Assembly (NCBI GenBank): GCA_965199165.1
Contig: OZ240681.1
Location: 3,658,001 to 3,722,000 of the forward strand
Direction: 5' to 3'
Length of the DNA stretch: 64,000 nt
Source: LMUY01 sp965199165
GTDB taxonomy: Bacteria > Pseudomonadota > Alphaproteobacteria > Acetobacterales > Acetobacteraceae
Shown here: piece by piece, positions 51,713-60,533 of the stretch
Layout of the letters: every line of letters begins with the position of its first letter
Numbering within the stretch: the stretch's first letter is position 1
Position numbers and translations under genes: made by a program
The notes under the pieces: model-generated
Database searches by the model: none
What the model was told of the DNA's origin: nothing
Seen by the model: only the letters and a program-made list of their open reading frames with translations

Positions 51713-51872
51713 GCAGGTCTCCTGGCTCACGGATCAGACGCTGCGCCGGCGGCCTTCCCGGGGTTCGCACCCCAGTGGCATGTGCCGTCGCCGCTCTCCG
51801 CTTACAGTTGCGGGGGCAGCCGCGGTGTCGCACCGCGTTCCCTTTTCACCCTCGGTTGGAGGGACCATCGAC
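51713..51872 (-). promoter_or_regulatory. Cobalamin riboswitch
   Basis: Reading the minus strand: GGTGAAAAGGGAA, then GCTGCCCCCGCAACTGTAAG, GAGAGC, the B12-box-type GCCACTGG, CCCCGGGAAGGC, and a closing helix half GCCAGGAGACCTGCC. These are the conserved core elements of the AdoCbl riboswitch in correct order. It precedes DUF1636-cobW-cobN-cobG-cobH-cobI-cobJ and should shut the operon down when cobalamin is plentiful. It ends about 145 bp before the DUF1636 start, leaving room for an expression platform. The cobP gene diverges from its 5' side. Confidence 0.95.
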
Positions 51873-51880
51873 ACCCGTGT

Positions 51881-52387
51881 ATGACCGCCGCCGTGTCAGG
51901 TCAAATCACCTTCGTCCTCGGCGGCGCCCGCTCCGGCAAGAGCCGCCATGCCGAGGCGCTGGTGCGGGCCCACCCCGCGCCCTGGCGCTACGTCGCCACC
52001 GGGCAGGCGTTCGACGAGGAGATGCGCGCCCGTATCGCCCTGCACCGCGACCGTCGGGAGGCGGGATGGGAGACGGTGGAGGCGCCGCTCGACCTTTCGG
52101 CGGCGTTGGATACCGCGGCGCCGGTGCTGGTGGATTGCCTGACGTTGTGGGTGAGCAACCTGCTGCTCGCCGAGCGGGAGCCGGACTGGACGGTGCTGCT
52201 GGCCGCTCTGGACGCCCGAGTCGCGCCGACCGTGCTGGTGTCCAACGAGGTGGGGCTCGGCATCGTGCCGGACAACGCGCTCGCCCGCCGCTTCCGCGAC
52301 CTGGCGGGCGTGCTGCACGGGCAGGTGGCGGCACGGGCGGATAGGGTGGTCCTCATGGTGGCCGGCATCCCGGTGGTGGTGAAATGA
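51881..52387 (+). CDS. cobP: Adenosylcobinamide kinase / phosphate guanylyltransferase
   Basis: Phosphorylates adenosylcobinamide and attaches GMP for nucleotide-loop assembly. The 168-aa protein has the P-loop FVLGGARSGKSRHAE near 11-25, YVATGQAFDEEMRARI near 41-56, LVDCLTLWVSNLL near 85, and VSNEVGLGIVPDNALARRFRD near 119 (nucleotide site, given as VSNEVG/RRFRD). ATG 51881 in the short gap beyond the riboswitch. ATGA overlap with cobO. Confidence 0.94.
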   Translation: MTAAVSGQITFVLGGARSGKSRHAEALVRAHPAPWRYVATGQAFDEEMRARIALHRDRREAGWETVEAPLDLSAALDTAAPVLVDCLTLWVSNLLLAEREPDWTVLLAALDARVAPTVLVSNEVGLGIVPDNALARRFRDLAGVLHGQVAARADRVVLMVAGIPVVVK

Positions 52388-52989
52388 CCGGAGAGGCGGA
52401 GCGCCATCGCGAGAAGATGGCCCGGCGCAAGGCGGCGCAGGATGCCGAGGTCGCCGGCAAGACTGTCACGGAGAAAGGCTTGCTCATGGTCCACACCGGA
52501 TCCGGCAAGGGCAAGACCACCGCCGCCTTCGGACTGGCCTTGCGCATGCTCGGGCGTGGCCGGCCGGTGGGCGTGGTGCAGTTCATCAAAGGCGCCTGGA
52601 CCACGGGCGAGCGCGCGGCGTTCGAGCGGTTCGGCACCATGGTGGAGTGGCACACGATGGGCGAGGGCTTCACCTGGGAGACGCAGGACCGCGCGCGGGA
52701 CGTCGCGGCGGCCGAGCGGGCCTGGGCGCAGGCGGTGGCGATGATGGCGCGTCCCGGTCTGGGATTGCTGGTGCTGGACGAGCTCAACATCGCACTGCGC
52801 TACGACTACCTGGCGCTGGACGGCGTGCTGGCGGCATTGGCGGCGCGGCCGGCAGGCTTGCACGTCGTGGTCACCGGTCGCAATGCCCGGCCCGCACTGG
52901 TCGCGGCCGCGGACCTGGTGACCGAGATGACGGTGGTGAAGCACCATTTCGCCGCGGGGGTGAAGGCGCAGGAAGGGATCGAGTTCTGA
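52384..52989 (+). CDS. cobO: Cob(I)yrinic acid a,c-diamide adenosyltransferase (BtuR/CobO)
   Basis: Adds the adenosyl ligand to cobalt. The 201-aa protein has the CobA/BtuR P-loop HTGSGKGKTTAAFGLALR at 37-54, VGVVQFIKGAWTTGER near 60, and LLVLDELNIALRYDYL near 128. Overlaps cobP at its start (ATGA); cobQ begins nine bases after its stop. Confidence 0.95.
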   Translation: MTGEAERHREKMARRKAAQDAEVAGKTVTEKGLLMVHTGSGKGKTTAAFGLALRMLGRGRPVGVVQFIKGAWTTGERAAFERFGTMVEWHTMGEGFTWETQDRARDVAAAERAWAQAVAMMARPGLGLLVLDELNIALRYDYLALDGVLAALAARPAGLHVVVTGRNARPALVAAADLVTEMTVVKHHFAAGVKAQEGIEF

Positions 52990-52997
52990 GCGCCCTG

Positions 52998-54419
52998 ATG
53001 CTCCAGGGCACCGGCTCCAGCGTAGGGAAATCCTTGCTCGTGGCCGGGCTGTGCCGTGCACTGCATAGGCGGGGCCTACGCGTGCGGCCGTTCAAGCCGC
53101 AGAACATGTCCAACAACGCCGCCGTCACCGCCGACGGCGGAGAGATCGGGCGCGCCCAGGCGTTGCAGGCGCGTGCGGCCGGCGTGGCGGCGTCCGTTCA
53201 CATGAACCCGGTGCTGCTGAAGCCGCAGAGCGAGGTCGGCAGCCAGGTGGTGGTGCAGGGCCGCATGGTGGGGACGGCGCGGGCGCGCGACTACCAGGCG
53301 ATGAAGCCGGGGCTGCTGCCGCACGTGCTGGACAGCTTCGCGCGCATGCGGGCGGAGGCGGACATCGTGCTGGTGGAGGGGGCGGGCAGCGCCTCCGAGA
53401 TCAACCTGCGCGCCGGCGACATCGCCAACATGGGCTTCGCCCGCGCGGCAGGCGTGCCGGTGGTGGTGGTGGGCGACATCGACCGCGGCGGCGTCATCGC
53501 CAGCCTGGTCGGCACGCATGCCGTGCTGGCGGCGGAGGACCGCGCGATGGTCGCCGGGTTCATCGTCAACCGGATGCGCGGGGATGCCTCGCTGTTCACC
53601 AAGGGGATGCAGGCGATCGCCGCGCACACCGGCTGGCCGGCGCTGGGGCTGGTGCCGTTCTTCCCGGATGCGCACCGGCTCCCTGCCGAGGACGCGGCCG
53701 ACCTTGGTTTCGCGCGCAGGCCCAGCGCCAAGCTGCGGATCGCCGTGCCGGTGCTGCCGTGGATCAGCAACTTCGATGACCTTGACCCGCTTGCGGCGGA
53801 GCCGGCGGTCGACCTGCACCTGGTGCGGCGGGGCGAGCCGCTGCCGGTCTGCGACTTGGTGATCCTGCCGGGCTCGAAGGCCACCATCGCCGACCTCGCC
53901 GCGTTGCGCGCCGAGGGCTGGGACATCGACCTGCGCGCGCACCATCGCCGCGGCGGCCGTATCCTGGGCCTGTGCGGCGGCTACCAGATGCTGGGCCGCA
54001 CGCTGGCCGACCCGGAGGGCGTGGAGGGTCCGCCCGGCACCGTCCCCGGCCTCGGTCTGTTGCCCGTGGACACCGTGCTGGGCGGCGACAAGCGTCTCGT
54101 CCACGTGCGAGGCGAACTCGGCGGGGTGGCGTTCACCGGCTATGAGATGCATCTCGGCCGGACGACGGGGGCGGTGCGCCCGTTGCTGTGCGTGGAGGGG
54201 CAGCCGGGCGGAGCGGTGTCGCCGGACGGCCTGGTGTCCGGCTGCTACGTCCACGGGCTGTTCGCGCACGACGCCCAGCGCGCGGCCTGGCTCGCGCGGC
54301 TAGGGGCGGCGGCCGCTCCGCGGAACCACGAGGCAGAGGTGGAGGCCGTGCTCGACGGCCTGGCGCGGCACCTGGAGGCGCATGTGGATGTGCAGGCGCT
54401 TTTGCTGTTGGCTCGTTGA
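52998..54419 (+). CDS. cobQ: Adenosylcobyric acid synthase (glutamine-hydrolysing)
   Basis: Amidates the b, d, e and g side chains. The 473-aa protein has MLQGTGSSVGKSLLVAGLCR at its start (P-loop), FKPQNMSNNAAVT near 30, VLVEGAGSASEINLR near 121, and a C-terminal amidotransferase with nucleophile in LGLCGGYQMLG near 323 and the triad histidine in CYVHGLF. ATG 52998. Last gene of cobP-cobO-cobQ. Confidence 0.95.
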   Translation: MLQGTGSSVGKSLLVAGLCRALHRRGLRVRPFKPQNMSNNAAVTADGGEIGRAQALQARAAGVAASVHMNPVLLKPQSEVGSQVVVQGRMVGTARARDYQAMKPGLLPHVLDSFARMRAEADIVLVEGAGSASEINLRAGDIANMGFARAAGVPVVVVGDIDRGGVIASLVGTHAVLAAEDRAMVAGFIVNRMRGDASLFTKGMQAIAAHTGWPALGLVPFFPDAHRLPAEDAADLGFARRPSAKLRIAVPVLPWISNFDDLDPLAAEPAVDLHLVRRGEPLPVCDLVILPGSKATIADLAALRAEGWDIDLRAHHRRGGRILGLCGGYQMLGRTLADPEGVEGPPGTVPGLGLLPVDTVLGGDKRLVHVRGELGGVAFTGYEMHLGRTTGAVRPLLCVEGQPGGAVSPDGLVSGCYVHGLFAHDAQRAAWLARLGAAAAPRNHEAEVEAVLDGLARHLEAHVDVQALLLLAR

Positions 54420-54443
54420 GGCCGCCCGTCCTACGATCCGTCC

Positions 54444-55025
54444 ATGACAGCGATGACGCGCCCGATCGCCAGCCGCATGACCCGCGACGAGTTCGTCCAG
54501 TGGGATGCGCCGAGCGCTTGCCGCTGGCAGTTGGTCGATGGTGAGGCAATCGAGATGGCGCCTGCGAGCCGGCTCCACGGCGCGCTACAAATCGAGTTGG
54601 GCCGCCTCATCGCGAACTACCTGGCCGGGCAAGATACCAGTGGGCAGGTCGTTGGGGCTGCCGGGGTCGTGCCACGGGTGCGGGCAGACTACAATTTCCG
54701 CATTCCCGACCTGGCCGTGACGTTCGAGGAACGTAACTCGGCGAGCTTCCTGGATGCACCCACCGTGCTGGTCGAAATCTTGTCGCCGTCCAACGAGACT
54801 GATACCCGGGTGAACGTTTGGGCTTACACCACCATCCCGAGCGTGCAGGAAATCCTCTTGCTGCGCTCGTCTCGGGTTGAGGCGGAGTTGCTCCGTCGCA
54901 ACGACGACGGGACCTGGCCGGCTGATCCGGTCCTACTCCGGAGCGAGGCAACCCTGACGCTGTGGAGCATCGGCTTCGAGACCCCGCTCGTGGCGGTCTA
55001 CCGCACGACCGGGCTGTTGCGGTAG
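54444..55025 (+). CDS. Uma2 family endonuclease-like protein (DUF820)
   Basis: A PD-(D/E)XK-fold protein of 193 aa. Seen are RWQLVDGEAIEMAPAS (residues 29-44), the acidic core YNFRIPDLAVTFEE near 83-96 and LVEILSPSNETDT near 105-117, the expected DUF820 order. Family roles are unclear and often linked to mobile or selfish DNA. ATG 54444 (or 54453). Its 3' end overlaps the convergent phosphatase gene by 28 bases. Confidence 0.85.
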   Translation: MTAMTRPIASRMTRDEFVQWDAPSACRWQLVDGEAIEMAPASRLHGALQIELGRLIANYLAGQDTSGQVVGAAGVVPRVRADYNFRIPDLAVTFEERNSASFLDAPTVLVEILSPSNETDTRVNVWAYTTIPSVQEILLLRSSRVEAELLRRNDDGTWPADPVLLRSEATLTLWSIGFETPLVAVYRTTGLLR

Positions 55026-55750
55026 CCCGCGGCGTACCGCTCCGAAGGGGGTAGCGCGAGCGGCGTCGCGGCCAAGCTGATGGGTGGCAGGTCGATCCAC
55101 GACAGGTGGCCGCCCTTGCCCGCGCCGGTGTCCATGAAGATCGCCCGGCCGCCGCCGCTGCCGATGCGGATGTAGGGCCGCCCATCCGTGCTGCGGCGGT
55201 CGTGGCCGCAATACACCGTCATCCCCGCCGGAATGCGATCGACCCAACGCAGCACCCGCTCCGGGTAGCCATCGGCCTGGACGCGCCCGGTGGTCTGGCC
55301 GAACAGCGCCCGGGACAGCGCGGCATCCACCCGCCCGAGCCCCGACGGCGGCGCCGTGTCCAGCATGGCGGTGTGGAAGCCGCCATGAACGAACACCCGG
55401 TCCCCATCGACGATCCAGGCCGGCGCCTGGCCGATCGCCTCCAGGGCGCGGAGGCGCAGCGCCGGCGACAGCTGCGACAGCGTCTCCGCCAGTGCCGCAT
55501 CGACGCGCACCGGCTGGCCACCCAACGCGCGGCCGAGCTTGCGGTCGTGGTTCCCGAGCAGGAAGAGGCCGCGCCGTTCCTCCATCAGACGCAACGCCAG
55601 CTCCAGCGCGCCGGCACTGTCCGGGCCGCTATCCGTCAGGTCGCCCAGCTGGATCACGAAGCGGTCGGTATCCGCGGCGAACGCGAATGCCCGCGAGTCG
55701 CCATGCACATCCCCCACCACCCGGATCGGCAGCCCGGGCGGGATGGTCAT
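54998..55750 (-). CDS. Calcineurin-like metallophosphoesterase
   Basis: Metal-dependent phosphatase of 250 aa, most like the serine/threonine phosphatase (PrpA/ApaH-like) group. Motifs are GDVHGD (13-18), GDLTDSGPDS (36-45), GNHDRKLG (65-72), VHGGFH near 125 and YCGHD near 184. ATG 55750 overlaps the photolyase stop (ATGA), making it the last gene of a repair operon. Substrate unknown. Confidence 0.88.
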   Translation of the reverse strand: MTIPPGLPIRVVGDVHGDSRAFAFAADTDRFVIQLGDLTDSGPDSAGALELALRLMEERRGLFLLGNHDRKLGRALGGQPVRVDAALAETLSQLSPALRLRALEAIGQAPAWIVDGDRVFVHGGFHTAMLDTAPPSGLGRVDAALSRALFGQTTGRVQADGYPERVLRWVDRIPAGMTVYCGHDRRSTDGRPYIRIGSGGGRAIFMDTGAGKGGHLSWIDLPPISLAATPLALPPSERYAAGYRNSPVVR

Positions 55751-57195
55751 GCCGCCCGCATCGCCCGGAACGCCGCCAATGCCCGGTCCCGGCCTTCATC
55801 CAGCGCCACGATCGGCTGCGGGTAGGTCTGCCCTAGCTTGACGCCTGCCTTCGCCAGCACGTCCGGCGGCGCGGTCCAGGGGGCGTGGATCCAGCGGTCG
55901 GGCAAGCCTGCCAGTTCCGGCACCCAGCGGCGGATATACGCGCCCTCCGGGTCGAACTTGCCGCTCTGCGTCACCGGGTTGAACACGCGGAAGAACGGCT
56001 GGCTGTCGGTGCCGGTGCCGGCCACCCACTGCCAGGATTGCGCGTTCACCGCCAGGTCGCCGTCGACCAGCGTGTCCCAGAACCAGCGCTCGCCCTCGAC
56101 CCAGGACACCAGCAGGTGCTTGACCAGGAAGGACCCGGTTATCATCCGCACCCGGTTGTGCATCCAGCCGATGTGCCACAGCTGACGCATGCCGGCGTCC
56201 ACGATCGGCACGCCGGTGCGTCCGCGCTGCCAGGCCCGCAGCCCGGCCGGGTCCTCCCGCCACCGCAGCCTGCTGAACCCCGCCCGCTGCGACTCCTGCC
56301 CCATGGCTGGGTTCTGCAGGAGCAGGTTGGCGCTGAACTCGTGCCACAGCAGTTCCGCCAAGAACACCCGCAGGGGCTCGCCCGACCCCGCTTCCACCGC
56401 GGCGTGCCAGACCTGCGCCGGCGACAACTCGCCCCAGTGCAGATGCGGCGACAGCATGGAGGTGAGGTCCTCGCCAGGTTGGTTCCGCCCGGTCGGATAG
56501 GTGTGGAGCCCATGGGCCATGAAGCGCTGCAACCGGGCGTGCGCCGCCTGCTCCCCAGGGTGCCAGGCGTCCCGCATGCCCCCGGCCCAGTCGGGCTTGG
56601 TCGGGAGCAGGTTCCAAGCGGCGAGCTGGTCGGACGGGCTGCCCACGCCGTCCAAGCGCTTCGGGGCGGGCTTGGGCGCGGGCGGTTCCGGCTGGGTGAG
56701 GGCGGCCTTGGCAAACGGCGTGTAGATGCCGAACGATCCGCCTGCCTTCGTCCGGATGGTGCCGGGCTCGAAGAGGGTGCCGGCGCGGTGCAGTTGCAGC
56801 GCCACGCCGTCCGGCAACGCCTCCGCCACCGCCTGGTCCTGCGCGCGCGCCCACGGCTCCACCATCCGCCCGGCATGCACGGCGACCGCGCCGCTCGCGC
56901 GCACGAGTTCGGCGATGACGTCCACCGCCGCCCCGCGCCGCAGCACCAGCTCGGCTCCGGCGCGCGCCAGGTCCTGCGCCAGCGACTGCAGGCTGCCGTG
57001 CAGCCACCAACGATGCGCCCCGCCCATCGCCCACTCGCCAGCCGCCGCGTCATCCAGCACGTAGACCGGCAACACCCGCCCGGCGGCGGCAGCGGCGAGG
57101 AGGGCCGGGTTGTCGGCAAGGCGCAGGTCCTGGCGGAACCAGACGACGGACACCGGGCCGGGTTGGGCACTCCTGCTGTGCGGCTTATCTCTCAT
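55747..57195 (-). CDS. phrB: Deoxyribodipyrimidine photolyase
   Basis: Light-driven repair of pyrimidine dimers using FAD. The 482-aa protein has the N-terminal antenna domain (VVWFRQDLRLADNPAL), then the FAD domain with LTSMLSPHLHWGELSP, LLWHEFSANLLLQNP, GVPIVDAGMRQLW and HNRVRMITGSFLVKHLL motifs. The ATG at 57195 lies within the last codons of pdeM (11-base overlap) and gives the usual length; the upstream ATG at 57231 is less likely. Confidence 0.95.
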   Translation of the reverse strand: MRDKPHSRSAQPGPVSVVWFRQDLRLADNPALLAAAAAGRVLPVYVLDDAAAGEWAMGGAHRWWLHGSLQSLAQDLARAGAELVLRRGAAVDVIAELVRASGAVAVHAGRMVEPWARAQDQAVAEALPDGVALQLHRAGTLFEPGTIRTKAGGSFGIYTPFAKAALTQPEPPAPKPAPKRLDGVGSPSDQLAAWNLLPTKPDWAGGMRDAWHPGEQAAHARLQRFMAHGLHTYPTGRNQPGEDLTSMLSPHLHWGELSPAQVWHAAVEAGSGEPLRVFLAELLWHEFSANLLLQNPAMGQESQRAGFSRLRWREDPAGLRAWQRGRTGVPIVDAGMRQLWHIGWMHNRVRMITGSFLVKHLLVSWVEGERWFWDTLVDGDLAVNAQSWQWVAGTGTDSQPFFRVFNPVTQSGKFDPEGAYIRRWVPELAGLPDRWIHAPWTAPPDVLAKAGVKLGQTYPQPIVALDEGRDRALAAFRAMRAA

Positions 57196-57928
57196 TTGCC
57201 ACAATGTGTGGTGTCCGGGCCGCCTGGGCAATGTTCCCAGGTCGATCGGACCCCTGCATCGCGGCCGGTTGACCGAGCGCGAAGACGAACAACCGCTCGC
57301 GCCCCAACAGGAAGGCGCGGCCGCCGCGGGGGAACAGCCTGGCGATGGCGGGGTGCCGCACGTCCAGCCCGCCGGTGAAGGCGCCGAACGCCGGCAGCAT
57401 CAGCCGCTGCGGCCCGGCCACGAAGCAGGGCCGGGTGATGGTCTGCGCCCGTGTGGCCACGCTCGCCTTCGGATGGTGGTGGCCGCAAATCTCCGGCCCG
57501 CCGCCACCGGATTGATGGCGGAACACGATGCCGTCCGCCTCCCACCACTCGGCGGTGACGCCCGGCATGCCCTCGGGCGGCAGCGGGTCGTGGTTGCCGA
57601 GCAGCCAGATGAAGTTGTGCGCCGAGGCGATCGCGTGCAGCCGCGCCGCGTCCGCCGGCATCAGGCGGCCAGCGCCCTCGCTGTCATGGAAGCTGTCACC
57701 CAGCGCCAGCACCGTCTGCGGGTGGTAGCGGCGGATCAGCAGCGCCAGCCGGTCCAAGGTGGCGCGGGTGTCCCAGGGCGGCACCAGGTGCCCGCGCACC
57801 GCGCAGGCGGAGCCTTTCTCCAGATGCAGGTCGGCCACCGCCAGCAGCCGCCGGTCCGGCCACCACAGGGCGCCGGCCGGGTCCAGCATCAGGCGGTGCC
57901 CGGCCAGGTGGATGGGTGCCGCGATCAC
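57185..57928 (-). CDS. pdeM: Ligase-associated DNA damage response endonuclease PdeM
   Basis: Metallophosphoesterase of the four-part ligase-associated repair set; 247 aa. Seen are ADLHLEKGSA (near 32), LALGDSFHD (near 77), LLGNHDP (near 109) and ICGHHHPK (near 148), the five metal-ligand blocks. GTG start 57928 overlaps the helicase stop as GTGA. Its exonuclease and ligase partners lie at 22.7-25.4 kb in this window rather than beside it. Confidence 0.93.
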   Translation of the reverse strand: MIAAPIHLAGHRLMLDPAGALWWPDRRLLAVADLHLEKGSACAVRGHLVPPWDTRATLDRLALLIRRYHPQTVLALGDSFHDSEGAGRLMPADAARLHAIASAHNFIWLLGNHDPLPPEGMPGVTAEWWEADGIVFRHQSGGGGPEICGHHHPKASVATRAQTITRPCFVAGPQRLMLPAFGAFTGGLDVRHPAIARLFPRGGRAFLLGRERLFVFALGQPAAMQGSDRPGNIAQAARTPHIVANER

Positions 57929-60438
57929 CCGGCCGCGGCCTTGGCACGGTCGCGCCGGACCATCTTGGTCAGGTTGGCGCGGTGCACCGGGTGCACCCGC
58001 ATCGGCGCCTCCGACGGCTCGGCCGTGCCGGTCGCCTCCGCCACCAGCGCCTCCGTCTCGGCCAGCAGCGCGTCCTCGTCGTCCGTGGTGCGGACGAACT
58101 CGCGGCCGATATCCAGCAGCACCGGGACCGCCAGCGGGGACACGCGGGACAGCCGCACGGTGCGCACCTGGCCCTGCACCCGGGCCAGCATGTCCGCCAG
58201 GCGGCCCACATCCGTCAGCCCCCGCGCGGCGTCCGCACGGGTGGCGCGCAGCAGGATGTGGTCCGGCTGGTGGCGGCGCAGCACGTCGTAGATCAGGTCC
58301 GTGTTGACGGTCACCTGGCGCCGGTTGCGGTCGGCGCCGGGCTGGGAGCGGTCCACCAGCCCGGCGATCACGGCCACGTTGCGGAAGGTGCGGCGCAGCA
58401 GCGAGCTTTCCGCCATCCACACCTCCAGGTCGTCGCCCAGCATGTCCTCCTGGAACAGCGCCGCCACGTCACCCGGTTCGTTGGCGGACCAAACGGCGAT
58501 GACGTAGTCGGTGGCGACGAAGCCGAGCGGCCCGGTGCCAGCCCGCTCCATCCGCCGGGTCAGCAGCATGCCGAGCGTCTGGTGCGCGTTGCGGCCCTCG
58601 AAGCAGTACGCGACGGTGTACCAGCGGCCGTTGCGCGGGAACACCTCCACCAGCAGGTCGTCCGGGCCGGGCAGGGTGGAGCGTTCCTGTTGCAGCGCCA
58701 GCCAGTCGCGCACCTGCTCGGGGAAGGCACTCCACTGCGACGGGTCGTGCAGCATGGCGCGCACCCGGGCGGCCAGGTTGCTGGTCAGCGGGTATTTGCC
58801 GCCGGCATAGGCCGGCACCATCGGGTCGCCGCGGCCGCCATCCACGCACTCGACCGTCGTCTCGCGGATCCGGAGGTAGCGCAGCAGCCGGCCGGCGAAC
58901 ATGAAGGTGTCGCCCGGCGTCATCATGTTGACGAAGCTCTCCTCGATCTCGCCCAGCGCGCCGCCGCGCTGCCCCACCATCCGCACCTTCAGCACCGGCA
59001 TCTCCACGATGGTGCCGATGTTCATCCGCGCCAGCCGCGCGATCCGTTCGGACCGCACCTCCACGCGGCCGTCGGCGTCGCGGAACAGCTTGCGGTAGCG
59101 CTCGTAGGCGGACAGCGCGTAGCCGCCATCCTCCACGAAGCGCAGCACGTCCTCGAACGTGTCGCGGGTGAGGGCGGCGTAGGGCGCAGCGCGGGTGACC
59201 TCCGCGAACAGCTCGTCCGGCAGGAAGGGCGCGGCGGCGGCCACCAGGAGGACATGCTGCGCCAGCACGTCCAACCCGCCGGGCCGCGGCGGGTCGCCGT
59301 CCAGCTCGCGTGCGGCCACACCCTGCACCGCCGCCTCGCACTCCAGCACCTCGAACCGGTTGGCGGGCACCAGGATGGCGCGGCTGGCCACGTCCATGCG
59401 GTGGTTGGAGCGGCCCACCCGTTGCAGCAGGCGGGAGACGCCCTTCGGCGCGCCCACCTGGATCACCTGGTCCACCCCGCCCCAGTCGATGCCGAGATCC
59501 AGCGACGAGGTGGCCACCACGGCCCGCAGGTCCCCGCGGGACATCGCAGCCTCCACCCGGCGGCGCTGCGCGATGTCGAGGCTGCCGTGGTGCAGCGCGA
59601 TCGGCAGCGTGTCCTCGTTCAGCTTCCACAGCGCCTGGAACAGCAGCTCGCCCTGCGCGCGGGTGTTGACGAACACGATGGTCATGCCGGCGGCGCGGAT
59701 GCGGTCCAGGATCACCGCGGCGGAGGCCAGGCCCATGCGGCCGGACCAGGGCACCCGGTCCTCGCTCAGCCGGATTTCCAACTCCGGCGGCTCGCCCTCG
59801 GCCACCTCCACCCGGCGCACCGGGCCGCCGCAGCCGACATAGGCGGCGATGGCGTCCTTGTAGGCCACGGTGGCGGACAGCCCGGTGCGCCGCGCGGCGG
59901 GTGCCAGCGTGGCCAGCCGCGCCAGGCACAGCGCCAACTGATCGCCCCGCTTGGTGCCGGCGAGGGCGTGCACCTCGTCGACCACCACGCAGCGCAGGTC
60001 GCGGAACGTGTCCGGGGCGGCGGTCTGGCTGAGCAGCAACGCCAGGCTTTCCGGGGTGGTGAGCAGGATGTTGGGCGGATGCTCCTTCTGCCGTGCCCGG
60101 CGCGCCTGCGGGGTGTCGCCGGACCGCGTCTCCACCGTCACCGGCAGCCCCATCTCGCTGACCGGCGCCGTCAGGTTGCGCGCCACGTCCGTGCCCAGCG
60201 CCTTCAGCGGCGAGACATACAGGGTGTGGATGCCCGGCCGCGGCCGGGCGGCAAGGTCCACCAGCGACGGCAGGAAACCGGCGAGCGTCTTGCCGCCGCC
60301 CGTCGGCGCGATCAGCAGCGCGGTCTCCCCAGCCTCGGCCGCCGCCAGCATGGCGAGCTGGTGCGGCCGCGGCGACCAGCCGCGCGCAGCGAACCAGGTG
60401 GCGAACTGTTCTGGGAGTGTTCCTGTCACGGCAGACAA
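57925..60438 (-). CDS. Ligase-associated Lhr-like DNA helicase
   Basis: ATP-dependent 3'-5' DNA helicase of the Lhr-like group. The 837-aa protein has Walker A APTGGGKTL near 44, SPLKALGTDVARN, LTTPESLALLL, the DEVH box VVVDEVHALAG near 150, LSATVA, motif IV-VI with ATSSLDLGID and QRVGRSNHR, then Lhr winged-helix and core domains to the end. Start uncertain: TTG 60438 or GTG 60429, neither with a good ribosome site. First gene of helicase-pdeM-phrB-phosphatase, all overlapping. Confidence 0.94.
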   Translation of the reverse strand: MSAVTGTLPEQFATWFAARGWSPRPHQLAMLAAAEAGETALLIAPTGGGKTLAGFLPSLVDLAARPRPGIHTLYVSPLKALGTDVARNLTAPVSEMGLPVTVETRSGDTPQARRARQKEHPPNILLTTPESLALLLSQTAAPDTFRDLRCVVVDEVHALAGTKRGDQLALCLARLATLAPAARRTGLSATVAYKDAIAAYVGCGGPVRRVEVAEGEPPELEIRLSEDRVPWSGRMGLASAAVILDRIRAAGMTIVFVNTRAQGELLFQALWKLNEDTLPIALHHGSLDIAQRRRVEAAMSRGDLRAVVATSSLDLGIDWGGVDQVIQVGAPKGVSRLLQRVGRSNHRMDVASRAILVPANRFEVLECEAAVQGVAARELDGDPPRPGGLDVLAQHVLLVAAAAPFLPDELFAEVTRAAPYAALTRDTFEDVLRFVEDGGYALSAYERYRKLFRDADGRVEVRSERIARLARMNIGTIVEMPVLKVRMVGQRGGALGEIEESFVNMMTPGDTFMFAGRLLRYLRIRETTVECVDGGRGDPMVPAYAGGKYPLTSNLAARVRAMLHDPSQWSAFPEQVRDWLALQQERSTLPGPDDLLVEVFPRNGRWYTVAYCFEGRNAHQTLGMLLTRRMERAGTGPLGFVATDYVIAVWSANEPGDVAALFQEDMLGDDLEVWMAESSLLRRTFRNVAVIAGLVDRSQPGADRNRRQVTVNTDLIYDVLRRHQPDHILLRATRADAARGLTDVGRLADMLARVQGQVRTVRLSRVSPLAVPVLLDIGREFVRTTDDEDALLAETEALVAEATGTAEPSEAPMRVHPVHRANLTKMVRRDRAKAAAG
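60408..60422. promoter_or_regulatory. Possible LexA (SOS) box near the helicase start
   Basis: GTTC-N7-GTTC (60408-60411 and 60419-60422), the alphaproteobacterial LexA-box pattern, lies 17-31 bases inside the helicase reading frame. A near-match GAAC-N6-GAAC occurs upstream at 60447-60460. An eight-base match is expected about twice by chance in 64 kb, so position beside a repair operon is the only support. Confidence 0.35.
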
Positions 60439-60485
60439 TTAGGGGAGAACAGGCCCGAACGCCAGCAGCCGCACTCGTGTGGGAT

Positions 60486-60511
60486 GGTCGGTGGGGTGAA
60501 GCCCACCGACC
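60486..60511. terminator. Hairpin downstream of ftsB (REP-like or terminator)
   Basis: A perfect 10-bp stem GGTCGGTGGG/CCCACCGACC with a 6-base loop, 23 bp past the ftsB stop and 48 bp before the helicase start. No T-run. Palindromes of this sequence type are frequent extragenic repeats in alphaproteobacteria; it may insulate the two transcription units. Confidence 0.5.
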
Positions 60512-60533
60512 TAGATCGGCGAGCGAGGCAGTC

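Noticed and set aside
60447..60460. GAAC-N6-GAAC as a stand-alone LexA box
   Set aside because: Spacing is one base short of the alphaproteobacterial N7 rule; kept only as context for the nearby perfect match.
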